This document shows, piece by piece, positions 37,804 through 51,878 of a stretch of DNA of 64,000 nt. The notes under the pieces are model-generated. The model searched no databases and was not told the origin of the DNA. It was given only the letters and a program-made list of their open reading frames with translations. A program made the position numbers and the translations under genes. The first letter of the stretch is position 1, and the number at the start of each line of letters is the position of its first letter. Origin of the DNA: Combretum micranthum (taxonomy: Eukaryota; Streptophyta; Magnoliopsida; Myrtales; Combretaceae); the NCBI GenBank assembly GCA_024138025.1, contig JAMXBD010004259.1:1-64000 (forward strand). Reading direction: 5' to 3'.

Positions 37804-38900
37804 GGTTTCAATAGAGTGAAATTTATATAGTCATGAACTTCATGTAGCCATTAACAGCTCGTTCATTTGATCATCATAGCTATCCTTTTATGCTCTTATT
37901 ACTTATGAATGGCTATTACGGTGTTCACTTATATTTTATGTCCCGTAATAGCCATTCATTAACGAATCGCTATTACGAAAAATTTGGAATTGCCATTCAT
38001 TACTTTTACCTCTGATTTGCAATTCAATGATGAACTTATTTCTTTTATTTCCAAAATACCCTCATTAAAATTTATAAATAACAATGAAAGGCCCTTTTCA
38101 TTAATTTAACCTACCAACAACACTTTGAAATTTAATTTACATTACTCTGCATCCTCTCTCCCCCTCTTACCAATCTTACGATCTCCCTCCGACCATTCAT
38201 TACCGTAGTTGCATCATCCTCCTTACTTGGTAATTTTTTTTTATGGTAAAGTAATTTTTTTGTTAGTTTAGTGAAGTATAATTACTTTAACTAGCTATTT
38301 TGTGTGGATAATAGGATTCATTGGGCTCGTAACATTCAATTAAAGATAATAACCTTGAAAGGTCAATTCTTTCGTTAGAATTGTTTTTTTTTTTCCTTTC
38401 CTCCATATTAATGAAGTTATGGCTATTCATCCTGTTAATAGCATTTTTAAAAAAAATTCTATATAAGGTCCTTTTATTAGCTTCTAAAGATCTATTATAT
38501 TTTAATTGTTGTTATATCCCTCATCCCTATAAGTAAAAAAAATGAATGACTAGTTAATGAATCTATATAACTTGCTCCTGAGTAAATTATTCTTTTGTTT
38601 TTTTAACTTAAACTCAATGCTATTGGTTGATATATTGTTATTATCACACCATATCAGCTCCAAAATTTAAATTGGTTGCATTTATTTGGTTCTTGGATTA
38701 CTAACATATGAAATATTCACTTGCTTAACCTATAACCTTTGTAATGTGTATTGATATACTCATATGTATGTAATTTACTGTATAGTATCACTCCATATCC
38801 TCCTTCCTATAATGTTTGTCACTATACTATTACATTGCTTTTATTATAGACATTCTCTTTAAACTGGTGGTTACATAAGCATAGTTGTGCTTTTGCAATA

Positions 38901-40276
38901 ATGAAGCAAGTGGTCAATGATTGAGGGAGAAAAAAGAAAATAGCTCTCTTTCTTTTAGTTTTAGGAGTTGAATATTGTTGAATTATGCATAAAATGATAT
39001 ATTTATTAGATGCTATATATTTTCATTCTTATCATCCCTAAGTTCAATCTTATAGTTTAAACTCTTATCGACATCGAGAATACATTAGGAGACTTGTTCA
39101 AAGTGATGGCTTGATGTGCATTGAACAATTGAGACTAGGTAGGCATGCATTCTTTAAATTTTGTGAAATGTTAGAGAGCATAGGAGGATTAAAGCCAACT
39201 TAACATTTGCTTGTTGATGAGCAAGTCGTAATGTTCTTTCATATACTTACTCATCATGTAAAAAAATAGAGTTATTAAGCACAATTTTAAGAGGTTTCAA
39301 GCAACTGTAAGTCGATATTTTCATAATGTTTTGAATGCAACTCTACGATTAAGTAATCACTTATATAAGAAGTTTGAACCTATTCCAGCAAAGTCTATTG
39401 ATGACCGATGGAAATTCTTCAAGTAAAAATTTCAACACACATCTTGCTATTATAAAAGATTATTATAATGATTAGTCACTATACTAAATTTTATAAATTT
39501 TTTATTTTATGTAGAATTGCCTTGGTGCTTTAGACAAACATATATCCAAACTAAGGTACCACTAAAAGATAGACCTAAATATATAACTCGTAAAAATGAG
39601 ATCATAACTAATGTATTGGGTTTGTGTACACCAAATATGGAATTTGTTTATGTATTACTTGGATGGGGGATTCTATGCTAATAGTAGAATTCTTTGAGAT
39701 GCAATAACTAGAAGAAATGGGCTTAAAGTTCCATAGGGAATGGTAACCTAACATTTGCAAAATTTTCGTTCTTACTAATGAGGAAATCATCTTAAATAAC
39801 ATATAATCTATTTTTCCCCTTAATATAGGATGCTATTATCTAGTAGATGGAGGTTATACCAATTGTGAACGTTTCCTTGCGCCATTTAGACGCCAAAGAT
39901 ACCATCTAAATGAGTGACATCAAGGTCATCAGCCAAGATCTCCTGAAGAATATTTTAACTTGAAACATGCATCTCCTTGAAATGTAATTGAAAGGTGCTT
40001 TAGATTATTGAAGATGAGATGGAGTATTTTGAGATGTCCATCTTTTATCATGTTAGAATTCAAACCGTATTATACTTGCTTGTTGTTTACTCCATAATTT
40101 TATTAGGCAAGAAATATCCCATGATCTGCTAGAGGATGATCTCAATATAGTTGAGGGCAATAGTGTAGAGAATGAAGATGATTTCATTATGACATTGGGA
40201 AACAATGATACATGGGTTAATTAGAGGATGCAGTCAGCAAATGAAATGTATAATGAGTGGAGTAGAGCAAAGTAAA
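38901..40276 (+). pseudogene. PIF/Harbinger DDE transposase, broken
   Basis: The enzyme would cut and paste the element. From the ATG at 38901, collinear family blocks appear in changing frames: CIEQLRLGRHAFFKFCEML, GGLKPT, VDEQVVMFFHILTHHVK, VSRYFHNVLNATLRL (39330), DDRWKFFK (39400), an intron at about 39425-39513, NCLGALD with the first catalytic Asp, KDRPKYITRKNEIITNVLGV (39570), a second intron ending near 39829, and YYLVDGGYTNCERFLAPFR (39835). Then HLNExHQGHQPRSPEEYFN and NVIERCFRLLKMRW carrying the catalytic Glu. The usual second Asp (AADSR) reads ANSR near 39678, so the DDE triad is damaged. Stops and frameshifts also inactivate it. It ends MYNEWSRAK. Confidence 0.85.
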
Positions 40277-41303
40277 ACAACAATTAACATTTTACATTTT
40301 CTTGTATTATGACTTCGATTTTCATCTAATGTGATTCAATTTAATTATGTGATTTCATATGATATATGCTGACATTTGAATGTATGTGGAAAGGAATTTC
40401 ATATTCATACGTAACTTTGATTTTATTTTCAATATCAATTTTATCCATCCTTAAAGAATCACTTACATGACGACACGAATTTTGCACAAATGGATGGTAA
40501 AGTAGCTCTTAAGTCAAGCAAGAGAAAGTGGACTATTCTTGAAGATGATGCTTTAATTGCCTGTATGGTAGAGTTATACAATAATGAAACTCATAATGCT
40601 GATACCAGCTTTAGGAGTGGTTATCTTTATGAACTGGAAATGATACTTTCTATAAAATTACCCAATTGTACTTTGAAAGCTAGACCACATATAGAGTCAC
40701 GTATTAGAACATTGAAGAATGATTGGAGCATTGTGTATGACATAGTGTTTGGAAAATAAACTAGTAGATTTGGATGGGATCTCGATCGGAAGATGGTGAC
40801 TGCTGAAAAACAAGTTTGGAAGCATATATATTGATATAAAGGAATTTGTTTTTAATTCTTAATTTGCATCTTGCAATTCTTTTGTTCAATCTTTCCACTT
40901 AAATTTATTTTGCAGAGCCATAAAGATGTAGCTGCATTCATGAACAAGAGCTTTCCACACTTTGAAGAGTTATCAATGATTTATGCAAAGGATCGAGCCA
41001 CGGGCCAGGATGCACAAAAAGGAGAGGATGTGATTGAAGAATTGGATATAGAGGAAGCTCCATTGCAGGGCATACTTGATGAGTTGCCTATCGGAGATGA
41101 CACTCATGAGCTATCTCCACTTGAAATTGGCACTATTGCATCTAGAAAATGTAAGAAAGTGTCGTAAAAGAAGGTCAAGATTCAAAGATTTCTTGTGCTA
41201 TTAAAAGCATCGAAAGTGGAATCAATGCAATGAAGGATAATATAGACCATGCAGTAAAGCGATTGACAAATGATAAGGCGGCTGATGTAGGATTCTCAAT
41301 CGC

Positions 41304-42683
41304 AGTCAATCAAAGTAAATTAAAACCCTATTCTTACTTGTGACTGATCCTAAGAAAGTATACCTATCGATTATAGTACTGATGTAAGCACATGGGTCGT
41401 TCCTTTAAAGACCTATAATTACTAGTACACCCTTTATCTACTATTCAACTAATCTAAATCGAATGATAGTAATAATAATTAATATCTAAGTAATTAATTG
41501 ACCCTAGAATTAAAATATTCATGCCTCTAATATAATTATCAATCACAAAATAATACCCTAAATCTTGATTTACTATTAACCCTACTCAGCTTCTTGATAA
41601 ACATTCATTAATGGATAGTCAAGTTTCTTGAACTACAGAACCCTAGATTTATCAATCTCTCTTTCAAGATATCTAAATTCTAATCCTATATGTCTAATGA
41701 AAATTTCCTTCACCATTAGATTCATACAAAATTGTATTAAAGATCATGATTCCCTAAAAATATTAAATCTTTATACAAAAAGTTCATGCAATCAATATCT
41801 AGAATCACATTCAAACTTTTCTATTCATGTTAGATCTATCTAATCAATCAATTCATCATTAAATCAATAAGAATCAAACAATGATCTAATACTGCACACA
41901 ATTAAATCAAGAAACAAATATAAACACATGAATAGATTCATGAAACATAAAATTCCATTAACAAATAATCCAATCTCTATATTAGAGTTAGGGTTCCCAA
42001 GACCTAAGGTAAAAAGATCTATTTTCCATGAGATGGTTAAAATGACAAACATGGAAAGATAGATGGAACACATGATTACAACCATTAAAAGTAATGTTGT
42101 GTGATCTCCACAATAACTCTAGCATTTTTCTCTTTTGAAGTGTTAGTTTTCTCCTCTAGGGTTTTCTAAAAATGATGGTATATATCCAAATGACGAGTCA
42201 AAGCCTCTATTTATAGGAAAGAGGCAAAACATTCTTGCACGACCACCTTACATAGCCTGTGTTCGAGGCCATGTTGAAAGGTAGTGAATTCTCTCGATAG
42301 GGCTACACAACCACAGCACGACTTGTGTAGATAGGCTGTTTACTTCCAAAAATGCTTTTGTCCATTCTCGATCCTTTACATGAGTATCTTGCTTGGCCTA
42401 TGTTCGCTCTTTATGTAATTTAAAAAAGCTCGCTGGTCAATTTTCATCTCTTATGCCAATATTCTACATAGCTTGTGTGGAAAGGTCATGCATGTTGTAA
42501 ATCTTCCAAATTCCTATTTGTTCATCAAAGTCTTCCTTAACTCATCTAAAAGTCTTCATTAGGTTAAAAATTGTCCTTCGTTCCTAAAATTGACAAGTAT
42601 CTTTTTCCTTAATAATTTACATAAGATTTATATAATATAATATCAAAATAATGTTAATAATAAGTGTCTTTAGACACTTATCA
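41304..42683 (-). mobile_element. Solo LTR of the TGATAA family, copy 2, in the Myb gene
   Basis: The minus strand starts TGATAAGTGTCTAAAGACAC and ends near GATTGACT, matching the ends of copy 1 (19650-21129). It lies cleanly inside the Myb/SANT reading frame. A possible decayed TSD is TCGCA against GTGCA. It carries CCTATAAATAG (42207-42217, minus) as promoter. Open frames 41628-41843 and 41864-42085 inside it are chance. Confidence 0.65.
42207..42217 (-). promoter_or_regulatory. TATA box of TGATAA-family LTR
   Basis: CCTATAAATAG on the minus strand, about 470 bp from the LTR 5' end, consistent with a U3 promoter. Confidence 0.55.
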
Positions 42684-42947
42684 GTGCAAAGAGGGTCGAT
42701 CAGTTGAATGAGTTTCTTTGAAGTATTGAAGGGTTATCTAAGGAAGAAATGCTTGATGCTTTAAGCAATTTTCCTGATAGGCCTGATCATGTACGTGTAA
42801 TCTACAAAATTGAACCAGAACACCACTTATCCTATATTAGGAAGCTTTTACGTAAATTTGCCTACTGCTTTAGGCTAGAGTCATGTTTTTTATGTCTATG
42901 GTTACAAATCATGTCAAATGGATCATATCAAGTATCCAAATCATTTT

Positions 42948-43725
42948 GATTGGAAATAAAATTTTGTTATGAACAAATATATGTGTCAGTTTTTGCTGAT
43001 ATTTTCGATATATTTAAGTGAACATGTGGATTTTGACAAGTATTTATGTGTTTTGTTATTTAATTTAGATTTAAATTATGGTATATGTTGTTGATGTGAA
43101 TTGTGGAGTATTAGTCATATTGTTTATGGTTGCTCTTGAGTGGTGGTGTTTGACACAATAACTTATTCTCATCCAAATTCAAACTTAGCTGAGGAAAAGT
43201 GGATCTGTTGTTGACTTTTCATGAGGAATTTTCCTATAGAAAATTAAGTTGAAGAAATGTATTTTTGCACTATTTGAATGCTTATACAGATTGATGATAA
43301 ATATGTAAATGTCAAAGAAGGAAGGTTCAGTAATGTAGCAACATAGTTTGCTTGGTTTATGGGAACAAATTTTTGTTTGGCTTGGTTTGGATTCCTTTCC
43401 TACGCTGCAGTTTCTTTTTTCCTAGGCTTGAAAGCTTTTGCTGAATATTATTTGGTATGTTTGTTTCTACTGTTAGGTATCTCAAGAGTGCATTTTGTTG
43501 GGAGTGTATTATTTGTTTTGAAATAAAGAAAAGCTATGCTTTTACATCTTTGTTCTAAAATTTTGCAGGCTTTTTTGGCTTGATTATATGGCATGGTTAA
43601 GATCATAAACTCTTGTTGCTATGGCTTTTTTCATCTGCAATTTTCCGTAAATTTTTTTTGGTATTTTATTTAGTGTTGCTTGCATAGTTTTCAACCTAGT
43701 GTTGCAGTAAGTTTGCTTTCATTGT
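42948..43725 (+). other. PIF/Harbinger 3' non-coding region, first part
   Basis: AT-rich, no coding signal. It lies between the Myb/SANT gene and LTR F and continues at 51010-51878 and 57498-58772. Confidence 0.55.
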
Positions 43726-46411
43726 TGTCACCCCGAGTATCCTAGTAGTAGTAACCAAGAAACACTTGATTTCATTACTAGTTACCTTCGAGAATGACAT
43801 GTTTTCAATAAACAGAATTTTTAGTTGCTTGGATAAGATGAACAAATATATAAGGCATAAATTAGTAAACAACCATCACATTAATAAAATATTACAGACC
43901 ATATGCTTTCTATAAACTCCTGCAACACATAGTTAATGGTTCTAATGCAAGATACTTGCAACTACAAGATAAATAGAGATGCATATATCCTGATCCTATA
44001 CTAGTCTTTAAGCTTCTGGCTTCTAATTTCTTACCGGGACCATGCTTCTAGTAGTAATGAGACAGGGTAGCAGACTAAACCTGAAAGGGCTGTTGGAGTG
44101 TGAGCTAAACCATGAGCTCAGTGAATGACTAGAACTTACCGCATAATACATATAAGTTATTTAACAATCATATGAAATGTCTCAATTAAACATGTGTACA
44201 TTACAAGCTTGGATAACCCGGAATCCAAACAGGATGAAGATTTACGCCCTTCCATCGAAGTTGAAGGATCACAATCTATGGTCTACCTACCGAGGAGAGA
44301 CTAAGCTTTCAGGAAACAATAATGTTCAATTTAGTTATCTCTTTGAACTTATTGTGTTTTGTTATTTATTTCCTGATTTAGCTTTAGAAACTCCACTAAG
44401 TGTTAGCTATTCCCATGCAATACCATAAGCGGCTCCTTCATTTACATTTAGTTCCTATGGTATTAACAGAACAAAGGTAATCTTGCAATTAACTAATAGC
44501 TCTCTTGCCTAGATAATCCAAGCATTACCAGAGATCCGAAAAAACTAACGTAGTAGGCTACCACTTACTCAAATGCTATTTATGCAAAATATGTAATGCA
44601 TGTCAAATTTCCTTTATGGTACCAGTAGTTTTTAATCAATTTGAAGGTGATCAAGCATTACAGACATTCAATCATGTTATAAAGCAATATAGTCATATAT
44701 AACTCTATTATCACTTCTAATATAGTGACTTGGCAATCAATCAATACACAATTTCCATAAACCAAACAGTACACCAAATTTTTATTATCTTTTATTTAAG
44801 GTTCACTAACTTTGCAAGCACAACCAATGTAATAAGACTGAGTTACTCACCTGCTCATGTTGTTCAGTCATAGTAATCATCAGGAAAGTCTCACCAATAC
44901 CCAAGTTATATTGAGATGATTAATATAATCATTAATGATACAAGACTATATAACCCAACTCCTATGAATGTCTAAGTGTCCTAATGTGCTGCTGGGTTTT
45001 TCGTTTTACTAATATACTAATTCTTTGAAGATTTTGCGATACTTAAGCACTAATTCACTTTTTATCTCAAGTTACTTGATTTGATTTTGATTTGATATTT
45101 AAATCTATTAATCGGGTATTCAGAAATTTTAACAATTAGTTAATTATTTTCATTGTTTTAAACTATCAATTTCCTTTTTATTTAATTAATAATTTTTCGT
45201 AAAATATAGATATCTCTATATTCACAAATTTAGATTATTTAAATTTCCATTTTTCTAATTATTTACAATTATTTATTTAAATACATATTTAGTTTTTACT
45301 AAACTTAATTTTTCCTATAAACTAATTAAATACAATCTTAATGAAAATAAACTTATTAATACAAAGATTTGCTAACTTAATTATAATTATGTTCAAAATT
45401 TTCTTATTTGCCGCAAATAATAAAACAATAGCATAATAATAATATTAGTAATGATAATAATAATAACAATAATAATGATAATAATAATAATTCCAAAAAA
45501 GACAATAAAATAAAATAAAGTAAAACAAGTGCTTTTATAAGAACAATACTTGTAATATTTGTCTTATAATTTAATCAATACTAATTTGTAAATTCTTACC
45601 ATAATAATATTACTAAAATAGGTTTAACCTTAACTTTTGAGTTTTTACTTTAGAGATCACATATAAGATTATTTAAGAAGTGATAATTTCAAAAAACATT
45701 ATTAATTTAAGAATTCTCTTAATAATATTAAGAATATTAGCCATTATAGTTGCAAAGCTTAATAAACTTGGATTAATTTAACAAAGATGATTTATATCAC
45801 TAATAATCTTTTCTTGTTAATGTTAGTAGACTCATTATATAAATATAAAATATATATTTAATAAACTAAAAAAAATATTTCATTTTTAAACTTAATTTTT
45901 CATAAATTTTGATGTTATAATACTAAATGATAATATTATTTATAATATACAGAAAAATAAATAAAGAAATAATAATAATCCTAAAATTACTTATAACATT
46001 AATTATTCTATAATTTGATTTAATTAACCTCGTTTTTTATTTATTTTTAATTTTGGCCGAGGGGTACATGGGTGGAACACGTCCCGTGTTTCTCCCCGTG
46101 CTCATCAGGGAAGAATTGTTCATCGTCTTTCCCAATGAGCTCGGTCTTTTGACCGATTTCCGACATTCCAAGGTCGGTTTTTCAGCTCCTTTAAGCTCCT
46201 AAGACACTAAACTACCTAAATATCACATTAGAACATCAAAACAACAACATGTTCCACGATTTTCATATCACCAAGGTAGAATTAGGGTTTTCGGAAATCA
46301 CCTTCGTCGAGCCTCTCGATGAAATCAGAAGCTCCTGATTGTGTTGGTTAATTCCTAAGATATTCAGAAGTCAGTTTCAATCCTTAGTTTTGAAAGAAAA
46401 CACGTTGAATT

Positions 46412-49400
46412 TGTCACGCCCCAGAAGGTACCCTAAATGTGGCAGTCCGCCGCTATAATATTAAAACTAATGAATGACAACCTTAATCACGCACGAGCTT
46501 CGATGTCACATGAAAGGCATGCTTCCAAGATAGTAGGCGACTCATAGAGGTATTACGTTTAAATAGATAGCAAAAGCAAGCATGAACTTAAATAGATAAA
46601 CATAAGATCTTCATTTAATAACAGGGCATTCCCCCCGCCTTAAAGTCTTTGTTTAACTATACTAATAACAAAATAAACATAACTACCACATAAGCCTACT
46701 ATAGAGATTTTTCCTAGAAGTCTATGTTCAAAACTAAAAATACATAAACTTCTTCCAAAAACTCATAGTAGCTTAAACTCGTACTTAGCACACGGGGCTC
46801 CTTGGGGCCAACCATAGATAATCATACTGTAATAGAAAACTATAAGGGTATAAGCAAATCTAACTTAGTGAGATAATTCCTAACTATATAACATTTCCAT
46901 ATAGCAATCAAGTTATTTAATTCAAGCATATGTAATGCACTAATCACATGAGCAAACAAATACACAAGATTAACCGGAAATCAAGTGCAGCATGGATTTA
47001 ACGCCCTCCATGACAAGGGTTGGGAGGTTACAGGCCCATACGACCATCAATATTTGCAGATTTGCCGGCTTTTGCTCGCCCTGTAGACTTCCTGGCTCCT
47101 ACTGGCCCATGTAGACTTTCCAGCTCCTACCAGCCACCACTACTACTTCCTCGTTTCCCCACACGAAGAATAGTAGTAAAATAAATGTGACTCACAAGTA
47201 TGATATGCATGAATAAATTTCAATTATACATTTAACCATATAAGTTGAATTCATGTTAAAGGTGATCAACCATAATTTCATCATATCAATACAAGAATCA
47301 TACTTTTATTTATATATCGTCCTTCGATATACTTAATTTTTTTCATTCAACAAATATTTCATAACAATTGATCATTTATCTTTTCCTAAATTTCTAGTGC
47401 CACTAATTACAAGCACAACCAAGGAAATGTAACTTAGGAAAAGAATTAACTCACTCCATAACAGTAGATCTAATCGAAATAGTCCTCCGGATAGATGATC
47501 TCGGGTCCCTCGCCACCTAAACAAGATGAAATACCCAAAATGAGTCTTTCATAAAATTTCTATTCTTGAAGATTCTAAACTTTTCTTAAAATCGCGATAA
47601 AATCGTATAAGAAGAAATTCCAACTTAAAATGGCCATAACTTGCTCATTTTAACTCGAAATTTCGCGTATAATATATCGTTTTCTACCTACTCGAAAAGA
47701 TCTACACATTTCTAAACTTATTTTCATAAAACTAAGTCGTTTGGGTCCCGAAAAAGCAGCGACCAGATTCTCCACGAATTTGTAAAAACTTGAGTTCCTC
47801 TTTTTTAAATAAACTCACTTGATGAGATGAATGTTTCAAGTATTTTTATAAACTTTTTGGAAGATATATACATATATGTATTGACTCATAACAAATGAAT
47901 GTAAATGAAGTTGTCTCAACTTATGAAAAAGTAAAGTTTAAAAGATTTTGGACTTAAGATTTGTTGGAATATTCATTTTACCTTTGAAAAGATCTTGAGC
48001 TATTTGAGATGAATATTCTAAATTTAATCTCTTGTAATTACTTTAAATTCCTAAAAAGAGTGGTTTTATTTTCTAAACTTAGATTCCAACCACTTTCAAA
48101 AGTAATAACAATTTCATAAAATTATATTTTGTTTCTTGTAATTACTCTAAAAGAATTTCTAATACTTGATGAAAAATAAGTTTTTATGAAACCTTTTGTT
48201 TTAAGAAAAGCTATTTCTAAGCACGTTTATGAGTTTTTAAGAAATCTATTTTCTATATTTATTTCTTTAGAAAGAATCTTCAGTTTAAGAAAACACCTCC
48301 TCATTTATTTTTATTGAGACAAAAACATTATATTCATGCATGAATATGAATCATAAGTTATGAATATATATATATAAAAAGATCATAATAACTTAAAAGA
48401 ATAAGCATATAAAGAAATAAATCAAGTATTGGGACCTTAGCTTCATCAAGGTACCCCGGGACTAAGAAAAGACTAGTCCCGAAAAGAAAAGAAAAAGTTT
48501 TGACTTGATGAGGACAAGTCTAAGACTAGAAAGACTAGTCTTAAGAGCAACTTGAAATTAAATAAATTGCAATGAAGTAAATAAATTGCATGGAAGGTAA
48601 ATAAATTGCAAGACAATGAGCTTATATGCTCTAAATAATATATATATATATATATATATAGCTATATAGATATTTAGATAGTTATGAACATAAAGGCACA
48701 TAAAGAAACATAAAGGAACATACAGGAATTGATATTATGAACAAAAACAAAGTATGAACCTATTGTTGCTTTTTTAACCTTCATGGTTTTGGAAAACACA
48801 CATTAAGTTCATACTAATAGATGAACATAGGAATTTCTTGAAGAATTTTTACCTAAAAGAAGAAACTAGAGAGAGCTTTCTTGTAAGAACTTCTTGGAGA
48901 GAATTCTTGAGAAATTTTGAGAGAGTAACTTTAGTAAAGAAGTGGTGTGAAAGAAGTGAAGGTATGAAGGGGTATTTATAGGAAAATGTGGGAGATAATT
49001 TGTGTTAATTAAAAAATTGAAAAAGAAAACAAATGGGCACAAATGGGGGGATGGCCGTGCAATTTTGAGGGGTGAGAGAGAGAAATTTTTTTTTTTTGTT
49101 ATTTTGTTAATTAAAAGTAAGAAATGAGAGATGTGAAGTTGTATTGGAAATGAAAATGTATAAGAAATAGGTGTATGAGTTGTAAGAGTAGGTTGTAAGA
49201 AAAAGTAGAGATAGATGAATAGTGTAGAATAGTAGAAAATAGTGTAATGTAAAAGTAGACATGACAATTAAATATCGGTAGTAAGAAAATACGCGTACGA
49301 ATGCAATATCTGATTTTTTAGCTACCGAAAATTTACGAAATTGATATTCTTAGAAATCTTATATTTTTACAAGTCTAATGGTATAATCAGAATATTTTTC

Positions 49401-49669
49401 CTATTCCGAGCTCCGGGACACGTTTTTTCCATAATTGTGTCCGATCGGGTTCTAAGGACACTTTATTTGCAAAACTGATATTTTTACGTAACCTTTAGCT
49501 ATTACGAACCATAATAACTAATTACTCAAACTTCGTTTCTAGGGCTAGGGAACACGGTAATGCCGGACTAAAGGGTTATGGTAAACAAGGTTTGTTGACT
49601 TTGAAAATCCGGTTGACTTCTGATTAGGGTTTAAGCATTTGATTTGATCGAAAAACTTCGAGGTTTACA
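46412..49669 (-). mobile_element. Solo LTR G (3258 bp), nested in F
   Basis: The minus strand starts TGTAAACCTCG (at 49669) and ends CTTCTGGGGCGTGACA (at 46412). The TSD is a perfect GAATT (46407-46411, 49670-49674). Same family as A, B, C and H by shared ends, promoter position, the conserved AAGTTATGG-type block (47615-47659) and GGAGGGCGTTAAATCC. The 133-residue minus open frame at 48866-49267 lies over the LTR promoter and leader and shows no known domain. Confidence 0.9.
48971..48980 (-). promoter_or_regulatory. TATA box of LTR G
   Basis: TATAAATACC on the minus strand, about 690 bp from the LTR 5' end, as in LTRs A and H. Confidence 0.6.
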
Positions 49670-51009
49670 GAATTACATCAACTCACCTTAAGCTCATTTT
49701 AAGCGTTTTTTTTCGTAATATTTTTCCTCCAATTCGTACTGGGATTGTAAGTGCGATTTAATTCCTATCTCCAGGCTGTTTTAGCTATTGATTATGAGTA
49801 GATTAGTTCTAGAATGTTAGAGAGGAAATGGTATTCGTTTGCTTTCTCTTTAAGTGTCTTTAATATATGTATATATAGAGAAAGATAAGAGTATTTGCCG
49901 TGTTTTTCTTCATAATTGATCCGAATTGTCTCCACTTGCTACTGTTTCATCAGTTGTTCTCTTTGTCATTAATGTGGAGTTAATTTGGCACACTTGGATT
50001 GGCTTATGGGTTGATTTTTGTTGACTTGAGTTGAATTATTTGAGCAATTTCGGTTCTCTTAAATCAAGAAGATCAAGGCCCTCCAAATTTGTTTATACGT
50101 ATCCTGCAAGTATGTTATATATATTATATTGTTTAGATAGTATTTAGCTAAATTTTCGGGGAGTTTATTACATTAATCGGGTATAATTTAGCTAATATAT
50201 GAAGTTTTTACACAAAAATATTTTCAATGAATCCTACAAAATATTTAGTTTATCAAACAATATAAATTTAAGTTTTAATTTTACGTGATTTTTTTTTTTG
50301 AAATTTTATCTCCCGCGATTTAGGTTTTCTAAGCTTGTTGGTCAATTTTTGTTTTAGGCTTCAAGGGCTTAAGAAAACCCTAATTTGAACACTGGTGTAA
50401 ATCCAGTATTTGTTTGAAGTCTAGATCTTAAGTTATATACCAGTTTATGTTTTTGTTGTATATTTATAATTCTAACAGTTTATCTTAAAGTTGTCGTTTC
50501 CCAACTATAAACATAATTGATCAATTACTTAATATCGCCGCAAATATATAAGCTAAATTACTTATATATTCTAGGTTTGGATACCCACTATGAAATCTTA
50601 TCAATATAGTTTATTACTATCTAGGAATCTCGAATTTTAGGGTTTAAGTCCAAGTATAGGTTCATTACTACCCATTGTTTTAGTCTCGAGTCTTTGTTGA
50701 GTGCAAAAGTAGTCATTTAATTTCTATATTTATGTTTTCCCATTTAATCTATTTGTATGACAAGGATTCGGTTTTGAAAATTAAAGTTTCTTTAATCATA
50801 TCCTGAATTTCAGTTCAAGATATGAAATCTCGTTTTTGGTACAGATAGGATCATAGAAGTTCTTTATTTAGTTATAGATCCTAACCCAGCCAAATTTAAA
50901 TTATGTATCTAATCTTAGGTTTTTGTTGAATTCTAAGTTTACTAATTAGTTCATTCTTTCTATTCTAGAGTCGTGTAATATTGTGAAAGTTTCCGGGGTT
51001 TACAATTGT

Positions 51010-51878
51010 CTTATCTCAGTCTTAAATGATTAAAATCATTATTTGTGTTTAAGTCTTACATGTTGCTTTACTGGACTTGTTCTATCTTTTTCAGGAACTT
51101 TTGGTTTAATTCACATGTTTCCATCAATATTTGATGTACAAGATTCTTATTTCTTAGATGCAAAAGAAGTTTTACTTAGGATGGGCTTTCTCAATCAAAG
51201 CTGTTTTTTTTTTACCCCACTACCTAAATCTACATTTGCCATTGAATTATTAAGATGGTAGACAAGCAGCTGTTACTTAAAAGTCAATAAGCAATTAACT
51301 CACCATTTAAATTGGGATAGTATTACAAATTACAAAAGTAATTTATATTCCCTTGTAAGTTTCATTATTATTTATAATGATCTTTTGAAAGTAGTGTATT
51401 TTATCCTGTTCACTTTAGCCACGTCATATATTCTCACGTTTGATATGTTGGCATAAATTAGTAACCTATATGTCATGGTTATGGAAGGTAAACCAGTCAT
51501 TATATCTAAGCAAAACAAATAAGGTTCAAAGACTGCCTAATTAATAGAGTAGCATATCAGCCAATGCAACAATTTTAGGCTTTTGTATTCTAAGTTCCCA
51601 ATAAGCACAAGCTATCATTAATGATCCAAAATCAAGTACATAATGAATAGTTAATACTTCGATTAAGAGCATAGAGTAAAATAAAGATAAATGAACTGAA
51701 GAGACATTAGCTAAAATGCTTAAAAACTGATGGATTGAGCTGCACATGAATTCCACATTAATATCCATTAACTAACCAAGGCAACTTACTACAGTTCATC
51801 TTAAGGAAATCCAACTGATATGACTAAATCTAAAGTCTTTTTCTTGCAAACAAAATATGAAAATTTACAAACGAAAGG
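51010..51878 (+). other. PIF/Harbinger 3' non-coding region, second part
   Basis: Sequence between LTRs F and J. The open frames 51043-51261 and 51541-51768 have no recognisable similarity. No gene supported. Confidence 0.5.

Larger units (their letters stand above)
40490..42947 (+). pseudogene. PIF/Harbinger Myb/SANT-like protein gene, interrupted
   Basis: In this superfamily the second protein binds DNA and helps the transposase. Exon 1 (40490 to about 40833) starts MDGKVALKSSKRKWTILEDD and has LKARPHIESRIRTLKNDW, a Myb_DNA-bind_3-type domain. A stop replaces a codon at 40757 inside FGKxTSRFGWDLDRKMV. An intron of about 80 bp ends at the TTTTGCAG before 40917. Exon 2 gives SHKDVAAFMNKSFPHFEELS, IYAKDRATGQDAQ and acidic IEELDIEEAP. 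After a frameshift near 41166 the tail is split by a solo LTR (41304-42683). It resumes as VDQLNEFL, EGLSKEEMLDALSNFPDRPD and EPEHHLSYIRKLLRKF (about 42692-42860). Confidence 0.85.
43726..51004 (-). mobile_element. Solo LTR F (about 4.0 kb), holds LTR G
   Basis: The minus strand starts TGTAAACCCCGGAAAC (at 51004) and ends ACTCGGGGTGACA (at 43726). The perfect 5-bp TSD is ATTGT (43721-43725, 51005-51009). Without LTR G and its duplicated GAATT the LTR is 4016 bp. The 3' half is collinear with LTR I (4960) and shares the GGGCGTAAATC landmark with LTR K. No gag, pol or second LTR, so a solo LTR. The open frame 44177-44428 is chance. Confidence 0.9.

Noticed and set aside
40490..40759. Host Myb transcription factor
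   Set aside because: Position after a Harbinger transposase inside matching TIRs, plus the IYAKDRATGQDAQ block, mark it as the transposon's second gene.
48866..49267. 133-residue minus-strand open frame
   Set aside because: It overlies the TATA box and CT-rich leader of solo LTR G. The peptide is Phe/Leu/Thr-rich low complexity with no motif, and the equivalent frame is not kept in LTRs A, C or H.
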